From assembly GCF_002139875.1 (NCBI RefSeq), contig NZ_CP018793.1, forward strand, positions 1,054,001-1,118,000: a stretch of DNA of 64,000 nucleotides, in the 5' to 3' direction. Shown here piece by piece: positions 28,702 to 39,127 of the stretch. This DNA is from Campylobacter vicugnae. Its GTDB lineage: Bacteria; Campylobacterota; Campylobacteria; Campylobacterales; Campylobacteraceae. Under the pieces are notes generated by a model. That model did no database searches and was not told where the DNA came from. It worked only from the letters and a program-made list of their open reading frames with translations. Positions within the stretch are counted from its first letter, which is position 1; each line of letters starts with the position of its first letter. Made by a program: the position numbers and the translations under genes.

Positions 28702-31236
28702 ATGGATATTAGAAAAGAGTATTTAGAATTTTTTAAAAGTAAAGGACATGAGGTTATAGCCTCATCTGCACTAGTACCAGATGATGCAACTTTATTATTT
28801 ACAAATGCCGGAATGGTTCCATTTAAAAGCATATTTACTGGAGATGTACCACGCCCTACCCCGCCAATCCGCACAAGTTGCCAAACTTGCATTAGAGCTG
28901 GAGGCAAACACAATGATTTAGATAATGTAGGCTATACAGCTAGACACCATACATTTTTTGAAATGCTTGGTAATTTTAGCTTTGGTGAGTATTTTAAAAC
29001 TGAAGCAATTGCCTATGCTTGGGAATTTGTTACTGAAGTTTTAAAACTACCAAAAGATAGATTATATGTAACTGTGCATGAAAATGATGATGAAGCTTAT
29101 GAAATTTGGCAAAAACACATCCAAAAAGAGAGAATCTATAAATTTGGTGATAAGGATAACTTCTGGGCGATGGGTGATACTGGCCCATGTGGTCCATGTA
29201 GTGAGATATTTTATGACCAAGGTGCTGAGCATTTTAATAGTGATGAAGACTATATGGGTGGCGATGGTGATAGATTTTTAGAGATTTGGAATTTAGTATT
29301 TATGCAATTTGAAAGAAGTAGCGATGGGACTATGACTCCTTTGCCAAAACCTAGCATTGATACAGGTATGGGGCTTGAGAGAGTTACAGCTATTAAAGAG
29401 GGTAAATTTAGCAACTATGATAGTTCGTTATTTATGCCACTTATCAACGAAGTAGCTAAGATTGCAAATTTAACCTATGAATATGAAAGTGGTGCAAGCT
29501 TTAGAGTTATTAGCGATCATATTAGATCGGTTGTATTCTTGCTAGCTCAAGGTGTAAATTTTGATAAAGAAGGTCGTGGATATGTCTTAAGAAGAATCCT
29601 AAGACGAGCTTTAAGACATGGCTACTTACTTGGAATTAAAGAACCATTTATGTATAAACTCGTAGATAAAGTAGTAGAGTTAATGGGTGGCCACTATGAA
29701 TATCTAAATGAGAAAAAAGAGTATGTAAAAGAGCTAATCAAACTTGAAGAAGAGAGATTTTTAGCTACTATTGCTGCTGGATTAGATCTATTTAATCAAG
29801 AGCTTGCTAAAACTAAAGATATCTTTAGTGGCGAAGTAGCGTTTAAGCTTTATGATACTTATGGCTTTCCATTAGATCTAACTGCAGATATGTTAAGAGA
29901 AAAAGGCTTAAGTGTAGATGCTATTAAATTTGATGCTTTAATGAATGAACAAAAAGCAAGAGCAAAAGCTAGCTGGAAAGGAAGTGGCGATGCTGCTAAA
30001 GAGAGTGGTGATTTTAAAGTTTTACTTGAAAAATTTGGTGAAAATGAATTTATCGGATATAGTAGCTTAAACTCTACTAGCAAGGTTTTGGCTCTACTTG
30101 ATAGCGAATTTAAAATTACTAATGAGTTAAAAAGTGGTCAAGATGGCTATATAATGCTAGATCGCACTCCATTTTATGCACAAAGTGGTGGGCAATGTGG
30201 AGATAGTGGAGAGATAAATAGCAATCCAGTATTAGATACTAAAAAATATTTTGGTCTAAACTTAAGTCAAATTCACACAATATCTCAAATAAAAACAGGT
30301 GAAATGGTGGAGTGCAAAGTAAGTCCAAATAGATTAGAAATCCGTCGTCACCACTCAGCCACACACCTACTTCACGCAGCGCTTAGAAGCATTTTAGGCT
30401 CACATATATCTCAAGCTGGAAGTAGCGTAGAGGCTGATAAATTAAGATTTGACTTTAGCCATCCAAAACCTGTAAGTAGTGATGAGTTAGCCCAAATTGA
30501 AAAATTTGTAAATGACCAAATTCAAGCTGGTGCAGCTGCAAAAGTAGAGATAATGGATATAAACTCAGCCAAAAATAGTGGTGCTATAGCACTCTTTGGT
30601 GAAAAATATGGCGATAAAGTTCGAGTACTCACCCTAGGTTGTTCAAAAGAGCTATGCGGTGGTACTCACGTAGAAAACATCAATGAGATTGGAAGTTTCT
30701 TTATCATCAAAGAAAGTGGCGTAAGTGCTGGTGTAAGACGCATTGAAGCAGTTTGTTCAAGAGCGGCACTAAATTATGCAAATGAATTAAGAAATGAGCT
30801 AGAAGAGATTAAAACTAGCCTAAAAGGTGCAAACCCAATTGCTGCTATTGCTAAATTAAAAGATGAGATAAAATCTCTTCAAAATGAGATAAAAAATGCT
30901 ACTTCATCAGTAGAGCTAAGCTCTAAGCTTATAAATGGAGTAAATGTAGTTGTAGGTGAGTTTAATGGCGATATAAAGGCAAAAATTGATGAGATAAAAA
31001 ATAAATTTGATAGCGTTGTAATATTTTTAGCTAGTGCTAAAGATGATAAGGTAATGCTAGCAGCAGGAGCTAAAAACTGCAATATAAAAGCTGGAGAATT
31101 AGTAAAAGCGATCGCTCCAATTGTAGGCGGAGGCGGAGGCGGTAGAGATGATTTTGCTACTGCTGGGGGAAAAGATATAAGCAAAATATCAAACGCCCTA
31201 AAAGAGGCTAATCAATTAATAGAGAATAAACTTTGA
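28702..31236 (+). CDS. alaS: Alanyl-tRNA synthetase
   Basis: An 844-residue class II synthetase. The N-terminal catalytic core begins [18 protein letters not shown]; the editing domain has [10 protein letters not shown] near 549-558 and CGGTHV near 651; the C-terminal DHHA1-type domain ends with a Gly-rich [11 protein letters not shown] block. Length is slightly below E. coli AlaS (876), as usual in the genus. It has its own promoter and heads a row of genes with four-base overlaps (membrane protein, maf, pbpA). Confidence 0.97.
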   Translation: MDIRKEYLEFFKSKGHEVIASSALVPDDATLLFTNAGMVPFKSIFTGDVPRPTPPIRTSCQTCIRAGGKHNDLDNVGYTARHHTFFEMLGNFSFGEYFKTEAIAYAWEFVTEVLKLPKDRLYVTVHENDDEAYEIWQKHIQKERIYKFGDKDNFWAMGDTGPCGPCSEIFYDQGAEHFNSDEDYMGGDGDRFLEIWNLVFMQFERSSDGTMTPLPKPSIDTGMGLERVTAIKEGKFSNYDSSLFMPLINEVAKIANLTYEYESGASFRVISDHIRSVVFLLAQGVNFDKEGRGYVLRRILRRALRHGYLLGIKEPFMYKLVDKVVELMGGHYEYLNEKKEYVKELIKLEEERFLATIAAGLDLFNQELAKTKDIFSGEVAFKLYDTYGFPLDLTADMLREKGLSVDAIKFDALMNEQKARAKASWKGSGDAAKESGDFKVLLEKFGENEFIGYSSLNSTSKVLALLDSEFKITNELKSGQDGYIMLDRTPFYAQSGGQCGDSGEINSNPVLDTKKYFGLNLSQIHTISQIKTGEMVECKVSPNRLEIRRHHSATHLLHAALRSILGSHISQAGSSVEADKLRFDFSHPKPVSSDELAQIEKFVNDQIQAGAAAKVEIMDINSAKNSGAIALFGEKYGDKVRVLTLGCSKELCGGTHVENINEIGSFFIIKESGVSAGVRRIEAVCSRAALNYANELRNELEEIKTSLKGANPIAAIAKLKDEIKSLQNEIKNATSSVELSSKLINGVNVVVGEFNGDIKAKIDEIKNKFDSVVIFLASAKDDKVMLAAGAKNCNIKAGELVKAIAPIVGGGGGGRDDFATAGGKDISKISNALKEANQLIENKL

Positions 31237-31730
31237 ACACACTAAATAGTGCCTTTGCAAGGCTTGATCAAATAGCACCTTTTATGCATATTAGCATAGC
31301 GGTGCTATTTATTGCTTTAGAGATTACGGTTGTAGTTTGCGGACATTACTGCTTTAGAGATATTGAACAAAATCCCCATCGTTATAAACTAATCTTAAAA
31401 GAATTTAATAAGTTTTTATTTATTGCTTTAGCAATGGTTGGATTTTTATTATTTAGTGGGATATATATGTCTTATAGTAATTATTTTCCTATAGGCGATC
31501 CGATGGTTGAGGCTATTGTCAAAACCAAAATTGCAATACTTATTTTTATCTGTGCAAATATTGCTTATATTTGGTATAAATATCATCAAGCTAAAGGGGC
31601 GTTTATAAAAGATGATATGCTAATGAGTCATGAAAATTTAATTCTTATAATATATTATTTTACCCCTTTAAATATTGTATTATCGTTTATTAATATATAT
31701 CTTGGTGTAACATTTAGAGGATTTTTATGA
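31233..31730 (+). CDS. Four-helix membrane protein of unknown function
   Basis: A 165-residue hydrophobic protein with about four membrane segments (near 18-37, 65-83, 100-118 and 140-160). I do not recognise a family. The start taken here is TTG inside a TTGA overlap with the alaS stop; an in-frame ATG near 31284 is an alternative that would cut into the first helix. It overlaps maf by four bases. From memory, C. jejuni has alaS followed directly by maf, so this gene looks like an insertion into a conserved row. Confidence 0.65.
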   Translation: MNTLNSAFARLDQIAPFMHISIAVLFIALEITVVVCGHYCFRDIEQNPHRYKLILKEFNKFLFIALAMVGFLLFSGIYMSYSNYFPIGDPMVEAIVKTKIAILIFICANIAYIWYKYHQAKGAFIKDDMLMSHENLILIIYYFTPLNIVLSFINIYLGVTFRGFL

Positions 31731-32272
31731 TAGTTTTAGCATCAAGTTCTGCTAGTAGAGCTTTGATTTTACAAGAGTATAAGATAGAGTTTATTCAAGT
31801 TTGTATGGAATATGATGAAGATTTTGATCCAAATTTGCCACCGGCTAAATATGCTATGAGCGTTACAAACCATAAGGCTAAGCAATTTTTTGATAATTTT
31901 AAAGATAAATATGATCGAGTGCTATTTGCCGATAGCAGCGTAGCGTGTCAAGGAATAATTTTAGGTAAAGCAAAAGATCAAGAGCATGCTAGATATATGC
32001 TAGAACTTCAAAGCAACACTCTAACAAGCGTATATACAGCTATGAAATTTGTCAGTCGTAAAATTACAATTGATATGCTTAGTGTCGCAAGTTATAAATT
32101 TAGCAAATTTGATAAAAATGATTTAGATAGTTATATCGTAAGCAATTTATGGAAAGATAAGGCTGGAGCAATGATGATAGAGGGATTTAACAAAAAATAT
32201 ATCGAGCAAGAAACTGGCAACAAACCCACAGCTATGGGTCTAGATATTATAAATTTAAAGGCATTTTTATGA
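31727..32272 (+). CDS. maf: Maf-family nucleotide pyrophosphatase
   Basis: A 181-residue Maf/YceF-type house-cleaning pyrophosphatase. It starts [15 protein letters not shown], the family's first motif (SxSxxR), and carries ADSSV in the metal-binding region; the usual ADTVV aspartate is kept. It probably hydrolyses non-canonical NTPs, or dTTP/UTP. Four-base overlaps lie on both sides, between the membrane protein and pbpA. Confidence 0.88.
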   Translation: MIVLASSSASRALILQEYKIEFIQVCMEYDEDFDPNLPPAKYAMSVTNHKAKQFFDNFKDKYDRVLFADSSVACQGIILGKAKDQEHARYMLELQSNTLTSVYTAMKFVSRKITIDMLSVASYKFSKFDKNDLDSYIVSNLWKDKAGAMMIEGFNKKYIEQETGNKPTAMGLDIINLKAFL

Positions 32273-34209
32273 AATATATTTTTAATCTACTTATACTTAT
32301 AGCTCTAGGCGGTATAGCTGGAATTATATATTTTTATTCACAAATCAAAATAGATATATCAAAAATTGTAGATTATAATCCAAAACTTACAACACATATA
32401 TATGATAGAAATGGGGATTTAATTGCCTATATCTTTGATGAAGAAAATAGACAATACGCTAAATTTAACCAAATTCCGCCACGCATTATAGAAGCACTCA
32501 TTGCTATAGAAGATACTGCATTTTTCGAACATGGCGGTATCAATTATGAGGCTATTTTTAGAGCAGCTATTAAAGATATTCAAGCTATGGCACTAGTTGA
32601 AGGTGCCTCAACTCTAACCCAACAACTAGTTAAAAATATGCTATTAACAAGAGAGAAGAAATTTACTAGAAAACTAAAAGAGGTGATAATTTCTTATGAG
32701 GTTGAACATAAGCTAACAAAAGAGCAGATAATTGAACGCTATTTAAATCAAGTCTATTTTGGCCATGGATATTATGGGATTAAGACTGCTGCGCTTGGAT
32801 ATTTTAAAAAAAATCTTGATGAGCTTAGCTTAAAAGAGATATCTATACTAGTGGGCCTACCAAAAGCACCTAGCAGCTATGACCCTACAAGGCACCTAGA
32901 TCTATCGCTATCAAGGGCAAACAGCGTACTTCTAAGAATGCATAATATCGGCTGGATAACTACTAAAGAGTATCAAGCTGCTATAAAAGAGACGCCAAAA
33001 ATCTATGATCAAACCCTAACCCAAAACAAAGCTCCATATCTAGTAGATGAGACCATAAAGCAGTTAGCTCCACTCTATCCTGATATACGATATGGTGGAT
33101 ATAAAATCACTTTAAATGCTGATTTAAAAGTACAAGAGATAGCACAAAATGCACTTAAATTTGGCTATAACGAAATCCTAAAACGAAATAAAGACGCAAA
33201 TACCACAGTATTAAATGGCGCAATGATTGTTACTAATCCTACAAATGGAGATATACTAGCTTTAGTAGGTGGTGTAGATTATGCTAAAAGCAACTTTAAC
33301 CGTGCTACACAAAGCTCTCGCCAGCCTGGTTCTAGTTTTAAACCATTTATATATCAAATTGCTTTAAACCAAGGATTATCCCCACAAAGCAAAATAGCTG
33401 ATATATCTAGAATTTATGAAGGAGTAAATAAAAATAATAAAGAAGATCAAGACTGGAAGCCTAAAAACTTTAGTGGTAATTTTAAAGGCTTAATCACTTT
33501 AAATGATGCATTAAAACAATCGCGTAATCTTGCTACAATAAATCTTTTAAATTCTATTGGGCTTGATGTAGTTCAAAGGGATTTAGAGGATTTTGGTTTT
33601 AAAGATATTCCTAATAACCTATCAATTGCACTTGGAAGCTTTGGAGTTAGTCTTATGGATTATAGCGAACAATACTCGATATTCCCAGGACTTGGCACTA
33701 AACATGAGACTAGACTAATTAATTTAGTGGAAGACAAAAATGGTGAAGTATTTACATTTGAACCAAAAAGTAGCCAAATCATAAAGCCAGAACAGGCCTA
33801 TTTGATGGTTAAAATGCTTCAAGATGTTGTAAATAATGGAACTGGTCGTTCAGCAAAAGTTGAAGGGATTGAACTAGCAGGAAAAACCGGAACTACAAAT
33901 GAGAGTGTAGATGCTTGGTTTTGTGGATTTGCACCAGAAATTCAAGTCTTAATTTGGTATGGAAACGATAATAATACTCCAATGAGATATGTAGAAGGCG
34001 GATCTAGGACAGCTGCACCAGTATTTAAGCAATTTATGCAAGAGTATATAAATGAATACCCACAAACTAAAAGAGAATTTGATATGCCTCCTGGTGTATA
34101 TCGTAAAGTTTATAACGGAGTAGATGCATTATATACTACTACCTCGCCTTTACCAAAAGAACAAAATAATATCCTAGAAAAGCAAGATAGAGAAGGGATA
34201 ATATTCTAA
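32269..34209 (+). CDS. pbpA: Penicillin-binding protein 1A (bifunctional)
   Basis: A 646-residue class A PBP that polymerises and cross-links peptidoglycan. One N-terminal membrane helix (about 4-22) precedes the GT51 glycosyltransferase domain, with EDTAFFEHGG near 80-89 and STLTQQLVKN. The transpeptidase domain has SSFKPF (SxxK, near 355), SRN near 420 and KTGTT near 538-542. Its place after alaS-maf matches pbpA in C. jejuni. A strong hairpin overlaps its stop codon. Confidence 0.94.
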   Translation: MKYIFNLLILIALGGIAGIIYFYSQIKIDISKIVDYNPKLTTHIYDRNGDLIAYIFDEENRQYAKFNQIPPRIIEALIAIEDTAFFEHGGINYEAIFRAAIKDIQAMALVEGASTLTQQLVKNMLLTREKKFTRKLKEVIISYEVEHKLTKEQIIERYLNQVYFGHGYYGIKTAALGYFKKNLDELSLKEISILVGLPKAPSSYDPTRHLDLSLSRANSVLLRMHNIGWITTKEYQAAIKETPKIYDQTLTQNKAPYLVDETIKQLAPLYPDIRYGGYKITLNADLKVQEIAQNALKFGYNEILKRNKDANTTVLNGAMIVTNPTNGDILALVGGVDYAKSNFNRATQSSRQPGSSFKPFIYQIALNQGLSPQSKIADISRIYEGVNKNNKEDQDWKPKNFSGNFKGLITLNDALKQSRNLATINLLNSIGLDVVQRDLEDFGFKDIPNNLSIALGSFGVSLMDYSEQYSIFPGLGTKHETRLINLVEDKNGEVFTFEPKSSQIIKPEQAYLMVKMLQDVVNNGTGRSAKVEGIELAGKTGTTNESVDAWFCGFAPEIQVLIWYGNDNNTPMRYVEGGSRTAAPVFKQFMQEYINEYPQTKREFDMPPGVYRKVYNGVDALYTTTSPLPKEQNNILEKQDREGIIF

Positions 34210-34235
34210 TTTAGAGAAAAACTCTAAATTAGAAT
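34203..34235. terminator. Bidirectional hairpin between pbpA and the cupin gene
   Basis: A perfect 14-base stem (ATTCTAATTTAGAG and its complement) with an A5 loop contains the pbpA stop codon. It sits between convergent genes and can serve both. Confidence 0.75.
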
Positions 34236-34249
34236 AAAATGCGACAAAA

Positions 34250-34582
34250 TTAACTATTTGCTACTTTAAATACTCTTGTATGGCTATCTGATTTTGATAA
34301 ACTTAGTCTTATTATAGAATCTTCTAAAGCCTTTAAAGAGTGCGACACAAGAGATGGAAGTGTAATCATATCAAATTCATTCATAACAATAATGTTACCA
34401 CTCATCTCAAATTCAATCTGCCCACGAAGTACTTGAACAATTATAGCATTTGGCGCTCTATGCTCTTTCATAATAGCGTCTTTAGACATTGTAATACGAA
34501 TCTCTTTGCTAAATTCGCTCTCACAAAGCATAGCAGTTTTAACGCCATCAAATATATTAAAATTAAAAACAACTTTTTCCAT
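34250..34582 (-). CDS. Small cupin-domain protein
   Basis: A 110-residue single-domain cupin. The core has KEHRAPNAIIVQVLRGQIEF and then a PSLVSHSLKALED second motif, with histidines placed as for a metal site. ATG 34582 is preferred, with GGA seven bases upstream, over an upstream in-frame start that would lie in the rplS terminator region. The function is unknown; small cupins can be sensors, isomerases or dioxygenases. Confidence 0.72.
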   Translation of the reverse strand: MEKVVFNFNIFDGVKTAMLCESEFSKEIRITMSKDAIMKEHRAPNAIIVQVLRGQIEFEMSGNIIVMNEFDMITLPSLVSHSLKALEDSIIRLSLSKSDSHTRVFKVANS

Positions 34583-34629
34583 AATAGATTCCAAAAATAT
34601 TGATAATATAAATAATAAATAGAAGAAAA

Positions 34630-34645
34630 GCCCCAAAAAAGGGGC
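34630..34645 (-). terminator. Intrinsic terminator of the ffh/rpsP-rplS gene row
   Basis: A GCCCC-T6-GGGGC hairpin on the minus strand followed by TTTTCTTCT lies 18 bases past the rplS stop. It separates the ribosomal operon from the cupin gene. Confidence 0.82.
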
Positions 34646-34663
34646 AAAGAAAATTGTAATTGA

Positions 34664-35020
34664 TTACTTTTTAAGCTCTTTAATTCTAGCAGCTTTACCG
34701 CGTCTATCACGTAGATAGAATAGTTTCGAGCGTCTTACACGACCTCTACGTAAAACTGTAATACTCTCTAAGCTATCGCTATAAATAGGGAAAATTCTCT
34801 CTACACCAACACTATTGGCACCAATTTTGCGAATAATGAAAGTCTCACCAGTTCCACTACCACGACGAGCTATACATACACCTTCAAAATTTTGGATTCT
34901 GCTTTTGTCGCCTTCTTTGATGTGGATAGCAATTCTCAAAGTATCACCAGCACGAAAGTCAGGCACAGACTTAGTCGCGATTTGAGCATTTTCAAATGCT
35001 TCAATATATTTATTTCTCAT
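34664..35020 (-). CDS. rplS: 50S ribosomal protein L19
   Basis: A 118-residue ribosomal protein at the 30S-50S interface. It starts [14 protein letters not shown] and includes the family block [13 protein letters not shown] and ERIFPIYS. It is the last gene of the rpsP-khpA-rimM-trmD-rplS row, nine bases after trmD, with a strong terminator behind it. Confidence 0.97.
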   Translation of the reverse strand: MRNKYIEAFENAQIATKSVPDFRAGDTLRIAIHIKEGDKSRIQNFEGVCIARRGSGTGETFIIRKIGANSVGVERIFPIYSDSLESITVLRRGRVRRSKLFYLRDRRGKAARIKELKK

Positions 35021-35029
35021 CTTTTTTCC

Positions 35030-35713
35030 TTAAAGTTTTGGCGATTTAAGAGTTTGATACAAATCAGGGCGAAAAAACCGAGTTTTGCAAAGCGCCATAT
35101 GATTTTTTAGAGCGATGATTATACTATGATTACCCTTTAAAAAAGCTGAAGGTACAGGTGAACCATTAAAAATATTTGGCTTTGTAAAGCTTGGAGCCTC
35201 CAAAATTCCATTTTCAAAACTCTCAATATCTAAAGAATTTGCATTGCCTAACACTCCAGAAATATTGCGACTAACAGCATCACAAATACTCATAGCAGCA
35301 AGCTCACCACCTGTTAAAATAAAATCTCCGATACAAAAAACCTCATTTACCTTACTTTCAACCACTCGCTCATCTATACCTTCATATCTGCCACAAATAA
35401 AAGTAATATTGTTAAATTTTGCAAGTCTTTTAGCATCATTTTGATTAAATTTCTTTCCAGCTGGAGTAAGATATATTACATGTGTCTGCCCTATGCTATC
35501 AATTGCATCACAAAGAGGCTGTGCATACATCAAAAGACCAGCACCACCGCCAATCATATACTCATCAACTTTATCATGTTTTTGCTTTGTATAATTTCTA
35601 GGATTAATACAATTAATCTCTATAATGCCATTTTGGCAAGCTCTACCTAGTATAGAATCAGTAAAATATGGAGTTACTAAATTTGGAAATAGTGTAATAA
35701 AATTAAATTTCAT
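35030..35713 (-). CDS. trmD: tRNA (guanine37-N1) methyltransferase TrmD
   Basis: A 227-residue SAM-dependent knot-fold enzyme that makes m1G37 in tRNAs and prevents frameshifting. [13 protein letters not shown] at the start, [15 protein letters not shown] and [11 protein letters not shown] are diagnostic. The ATG start is chosen over a TTG two codons upstream, because it gives the normal family N-terminus. It follows rimM within about nine bases in the standard gene order. Confidence 0.95.
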   Translation of the reverse strand: MKFNFITLFPNLVTPYFTDSILGRACQNGIIEINCINPRNYTKQKHDKVDEYMIGGGAGLLMYAQPLCDAIDSIGQTHVIYLTPAGKKFNQNDAKRLAKFNNITFICGRYEGIDERVVESKVNEVFCIGDFILTGGELAAMSICDAVSRNISGVLGNANSLDIESFENGILEAPSFTKPNIFNGSPVPSAFLKGNHSIIIALKNHMALCKTRFFRPDLYQTLKSPKL

Positions 35714-35721
35714 AGCCAAAT

Positions 35722-36252
35722 TTAAGAATTAAGCAGTATATTCATGGAATTTTTAACATCTATTCTCTTATTAGATATATCAACTTTTATAATAAAATTA
35801 TCCTGATAAGGGATATAGAATTGCTTAGATAGATTATTTTTAACTAAATCTTGATCTGTCTCAATACTAAATAAAAATCCAGCACCAACTTCTAAAATAT
35901 CATTAATTTTACCAAGCAAGGTTCCATCTTCATAAACCATTGAGTCTATAATATCAAAATAAAAATACTCATCTTTTTTAAGCTTACAGCTCTTTTTAGT
36001 ATCTTCTAAAGTACGATATAATACTTTATTTACAAGGCCTTTTGCCTCTTCTATACTTTCATAACCATCAAAAATTACAAGTGAATTTGAAGGTTCATAG
36101 CTTTTAATAGAAAAAAGATTGCCAAATTTATCATAAAATTTAGCACCTTTTTTATACTGCTCTATAAAATCACTACGATTATGAAGCTTTAAAGCCCCCT
36201 TTAGCCCTACAGTTTTGCCAAGTATGCAAACCTCTACTAGATCACTCTTCAA
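35722..36252 (-). CDS. rimM: Ribosome maturation factor RimM
   Basis: A 176-residue 16S rRNA processing factor. The N-terminal [15 protein letters not shown] and the C-terminal PRC-barrel with [14 protein letters not shown] are visible. The start appears to be TTG, overlapping the end of the KH gene by eleven bases; no better start is in reach. The neighbours are the KH protein and TrmD. Confidence 0.9.
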   Translation of the reverse strand: MKSDLVEVCILGKTVGLKGALKLHNRSDFIEQYKKGAKFYDKFGNLFSIKSYEPSNSLVIFDGYESIEEAKGLVNKVLYRTLEDTKKSCKLKKDEYFYFDIIDSMVYEDGTLLGKINDILEVGAGFLFSIETDQDLVKNNLSKQFYIPYQDNFIIKVDISNKRIDVKNSMNILLNS

Positions 36253-36487
36253 TAGCTTTTACCGTAATTCTATATGAGGTTGGATCTTTTGCTTTATAGC
36301 CTATAACTACTGTTTTGATAGCATTAATCATCTTGCCATCTTTGCCAATTAATTTTCCAGTATCAGCCTTACTAGCATAGATAATTATCTCATCAAAATT
36401 CTCGCCAAGATTTATCCGTTCAGTACGAATAATCTCAGGAGAATCGCTTATAAGTTTAGCATACTCTTTTAAAAAATCTTCAACCAT
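36242..36487 (-). CDS. khpA: KH-domain RNA-binding protein KhpA
   Basis: An 81-residue single KH-domain protein with the RNA-binding loop in IGKDGKMINAI (GKDG). In other bacteria KhpA works with the Jag/KhpB protein; a jag gene is present in this window at 51147-52037. It shares one base with rpsP and overlaps rimM. Confidence 0.9.
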   Translation of the reverse strand: MVEDFLKEYAKLISDSPEIIRTERINLGENFDEIIIYASKADTGKLIGKDGKMINAIKTVVIGYKAKDPTSYRITVKAIEE

Positions 36488-36714
36488 TATTTTGTAATTT
36501 GAGCGACTCTATCGCTTAATTTAGCGCCAACACTTTTCCAGTATGCTAATCTCTCAGCATCAAATTTAACTACTTCTGGTTCTACCATTGGGTTATAATA
36601 ACCGATGCTTTCAATCCATCCGCTATCACGTCTTTTTCTACTATCAGTTACTACAATACGATAAAATGGTCTTTTTTTGCGTCCCATTCTTGTTAGTCTT
36701 ACTACTGTTGCCAT
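36487..36714 (-). CDS. rpsP: 30S ribosomal protein S16
   Basis: A 75-residue ribosomal protein starting [22 protein letters not shown], the family signature. AGGAG lies upstream of the ATG. It heads the tightly packed ribosomal row; ffh lies 69 bases upstream on the same strand. Confidence 0.97.
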   Translation of the reverse strand: MATVVRLTRMGRKKRPFYRIVVTDSRKRRDSGWIESIGYYNPMVEPEVVKFDAERLAYWKSVGAKLSDRVAQITK

Positions 36715-36783
36715 TTCTTTCTCCTAAAATATTTTTTATAAGGCTTAGTTATAGCTAAATTTATAGCCATAAATAAACCCTAA

Positions 36784-38130
36784 TTATCTAGGGCGGTTAG
36801 CATTTGCTAGCATATTTGCAAAACCTTTCATACTATCTTTATTTGAGAATTTTTTAGCCAGTTTTGCAGCACTATTAAATTGCTTTAAAAATCTATTTAC
36901 AGTCATCTGATCAAGCCCAGCACCAGCAGCGATTCTACGCTTTCTAGCGTTATTTAATAGATCTGGATTTTCTCTTTCTTTTGGAGTCATTGAGCTTATC
37001 ATTGCTTTTATATGTTTAATCTGTTCTGAATTGTCTAGATCAATATCTTTTAGCTGATTTGCCATTGAGCTCATACCAGGAATCATTCCTAAGATCCCTT
37101 TCATACTTCCAAGCTTTTTAACACTCTCAAGCTGAGCTATAAAATCATTAAAATTAAACTCGCCCTTTTTAATCTTTTTATTTAATTTTTTAGCCTCTTT
37201 TTCATCTATGATAGTAGAAGCTTTTTCAGCTAAAGTTGCTAAATCTCCCTCTCCTAAAATTCTACCTACAATTCTATCAGGAATAAAACTTTCAAGATCA
37301 GCTACCTTCTCACCTACACCAATAAATCTAAGAGGAATTCCAACTTGATGTGCTATACCTATAGCTACACCGCCTTTTGTATCAGCATCAAATTTACTTA
37401 AAATAACCCCAGTAATGCCAAGCGCTTCATTAAAACTAGTAGCAGTGCGAACGCCATCTTGACCACTCATTGCATCAGCGACATAGAATATCTCATCTGG
37501 ATTTAATGCAAATTTAACCTCTTTTAATTCACTCATTAATGCTTCATCGATTGCTAGACGACCAGCAGTATCTACTAAAAGCACATCATAAAGACCATCT
37601 TTTGCTTTTTTTAATGCTTCTTTAGCTACATTTACTGAATTACTCTCACCATCTATACTAAAAAGCTCAATCTCATTTGCACTACAAAGTTGTCTAAGTT
37701 GTTCTACTGCTGCTAAACGCTGTAAGTCGGCTGCAGCTACTAAAACACGCTTTTTGCGTGCTTTTAGATAACTTGCTAGCTTTATAGTTGTTGTGGTTTT
37801 ACCACCACCTTGCAATCCAGCCATTAATACAACTGTTGGAGGATTTGGAGCAAATACAAACCCACTACCTTTATTGCCATCATTTGGAGCGGTTAATATA
37901 TTGGTTAAATTTGCTTTTATGCTATCTAAAAACTGCTTTTGGCCTATAGCACCCTTTTTCATATCGGCTTCTACAAGTCCTACAAGCTCTTTTGTTACCT
38001 TGTGATAGACATCAGCCTTTAAAAGCGACTTTTTAAGTGTTTCTAATGCGTTTTTTAAAGCCTTTTCATCATCAACAAATTTAAGTTTATTTACAGCTGA
38101 TTTTAATGATTCGCCAATAAGTTCAAACAC
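36784..38130 (-). CDS. ffh: Signal recognition particle protein Ffh
   Basis: A 448-residue SRP54 GTPase that delivers nascent membrane proteins to the translocon. The NG domain has GLQGGGKTTTTIKLA near residue 106, DTAGR and the GQDG loop; the C-terminal M domain is rich in methionine (MKGILGMIPGM, MANQLKDIDL). It lies upstream of rpsP in the usual order. Confidence 0.97.
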   Translation of the reverse strand: MFELIGESLKSAVNKLKFVDDEKALKNALETLKKSLLKADVYHKVTKELVGLVEADMKKGAIGQKQFLDSIKANLTNILTAPNDGNKGSGFVFAPNPPTVVLMAGLQGGGKTTTTIKLASYLKARKKRVLVAAADLQRLAAVEQLRQLCSANEIELFSIDGESNSVNVAKEALKKAKDGLYDVLLVDTAGRLAIDEALMSELKEVKFALNPDEIFYVADAMSGQDGVRTATSFNEALGITGVILSKFDADTKGGVAIGIAHQVGIPLRFIGVGEKVADLESFIPDRIVGRILGEGDLATLAEKASTIIDEKEAKKLNKKIKKGEFNFNDFIAQLESVKKLGSMKGILGMIPGMSSMANQLKDIDLDNSEQIKHIKAMISSMTPKERENPDLLNNARKRRIAAGAGLDQMTVNRFLKQFNSAAKLAKKFSNKDSMKGFANMLANANRPR

Positions 38131-38197
38131 TATATACCTTTTGAAATTTTGATTAAAAAGTGCTAATTATACCTTAAATTTCTTTAAAATTCTTTAA

Positions 38198-39127
38198 TCA
38201 TTCCATTACGCATATATTTTTTGCTATAATATTTTTTACAGTATGATAAGATACATATATAACCATCACACAAAGCAAGATAAAAATAGTCATTCCTATG
38301 TAGAGAAAAGCTATGTTGTTATTAATATTATAACCCTCTAAAATCGCTATAGAAGCTGCAGCACTAGGAAAAATAAATGCCCACCATGATAAGAAAAATT
38401 TAAGTTTTAAAAAATTTTTATACATATAAATCACCATAAAACTAAAAAATATAGTAAGATTAAGCATAATATTAGCAGCAACATCAAATCCTACAAGCTT
38501 ACAATATCCCAAAAATCCAACAGCTGGAGGAGCTATCATAATAAATAGTGTAGGCATAAATTTTTGTGCTAGCTGCTCATGAAATAATATTCTATAAAAC
38601 ATTATAGAAAATAAAATAATCCAAAAAAATACCCCTATGCTAAAATAATACCATAACCATTCATAGTTTTTATCTGATGATATAACAACTATTAAATTGC
38701 CTACTACTGGTATAAACCAAGCTGGATTGGAGTGCTTGATCTCTAAATTCTTATTAATCCAAAATGCAATAACCCTAAAAGTTATATAGGTTTGCAATAT
38801 TAAACCACTATAAAACAACCACTCATATACAATACTTTTTTGCCATAGATTGGCTAAAATTAAAAAAGATATAGGTATCGCACCAAAGAAATTTAATCTT
38901 ATTTGGTGATTAAATTCACTTTTTACCTCATCGATATTTATAAATATTTTAATAGCATACAATAATACAACCAATAAAAAAATAGCAGATGTAATAATTT
39001 TAAATATATCAAAATATAAACTATTAATTTCAAATACTACACTGACTTTTCTTATAGCCATACTAAATCCGCCAAATCCCATTATAATAGCAAAAAACAT
39101 AATAGGGAAATTGCTTATTCTACTCAT
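38198..39127 (-). CDS. TDT (TehA/SLAC1)-family transporter
   Basis: A 309-residue membrane protein with about ten helices, laid out like the tellurite-resistance/dicarboxylate transporter family (TehA, SLAC1, yeast Ssu1 sulfite pump). The conserved phenylalanine-rich pore region is suggested by FFWIILFSIMFYRILF. ATG 39127 is preferred over a start five codons upstream: AAGAG precedes it and it overlaps the cytochrome b gene by eight bases. It ends an operon of an Fe-S protein and a cytochrome b beside a sulfide-type oxidoreductase, so export of a sulfur oxyanion is attractive but unproven. Confidence 0.68.
   Translation of the reverse strand: MSRISNFPIMFFAIIMGFGGFSMAIRKVSVVFEINSLYFDIFKIITSAIFLLVVLLYAIKIFINIDEVKSEFNHQIRLNFFGAIPISFLILANLWQKSIVYEWLFYSGLILQTYITFRVIAFWINKNLEIKHSNPAWFIPVVGNLIVVISSDKNYEWLWYYFSIGVFFWIILFSIMFYRILFHEQLAQKFMPTLFIMIAPPAVGFLGYCKLVGFDVAANIMLNLTIFFSFMVIYMYKNFLKLKFFLSWWAFIFPSAAASIAILEGYNINNNIAFLYIGMTIFILLCVMVIYVSYHTVKNIIAKNICVME

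Noticed and set aside
31128-31145. GGC/GGA triplet run in alaS as a possible slippage tract
   Set aside because: It is a broken trinucleotide pattern encoding the conserved Gly-rich loop of AlaS near the C-terminus, not a homopolymer, and slippage there would keep frame or kill an essential gene.
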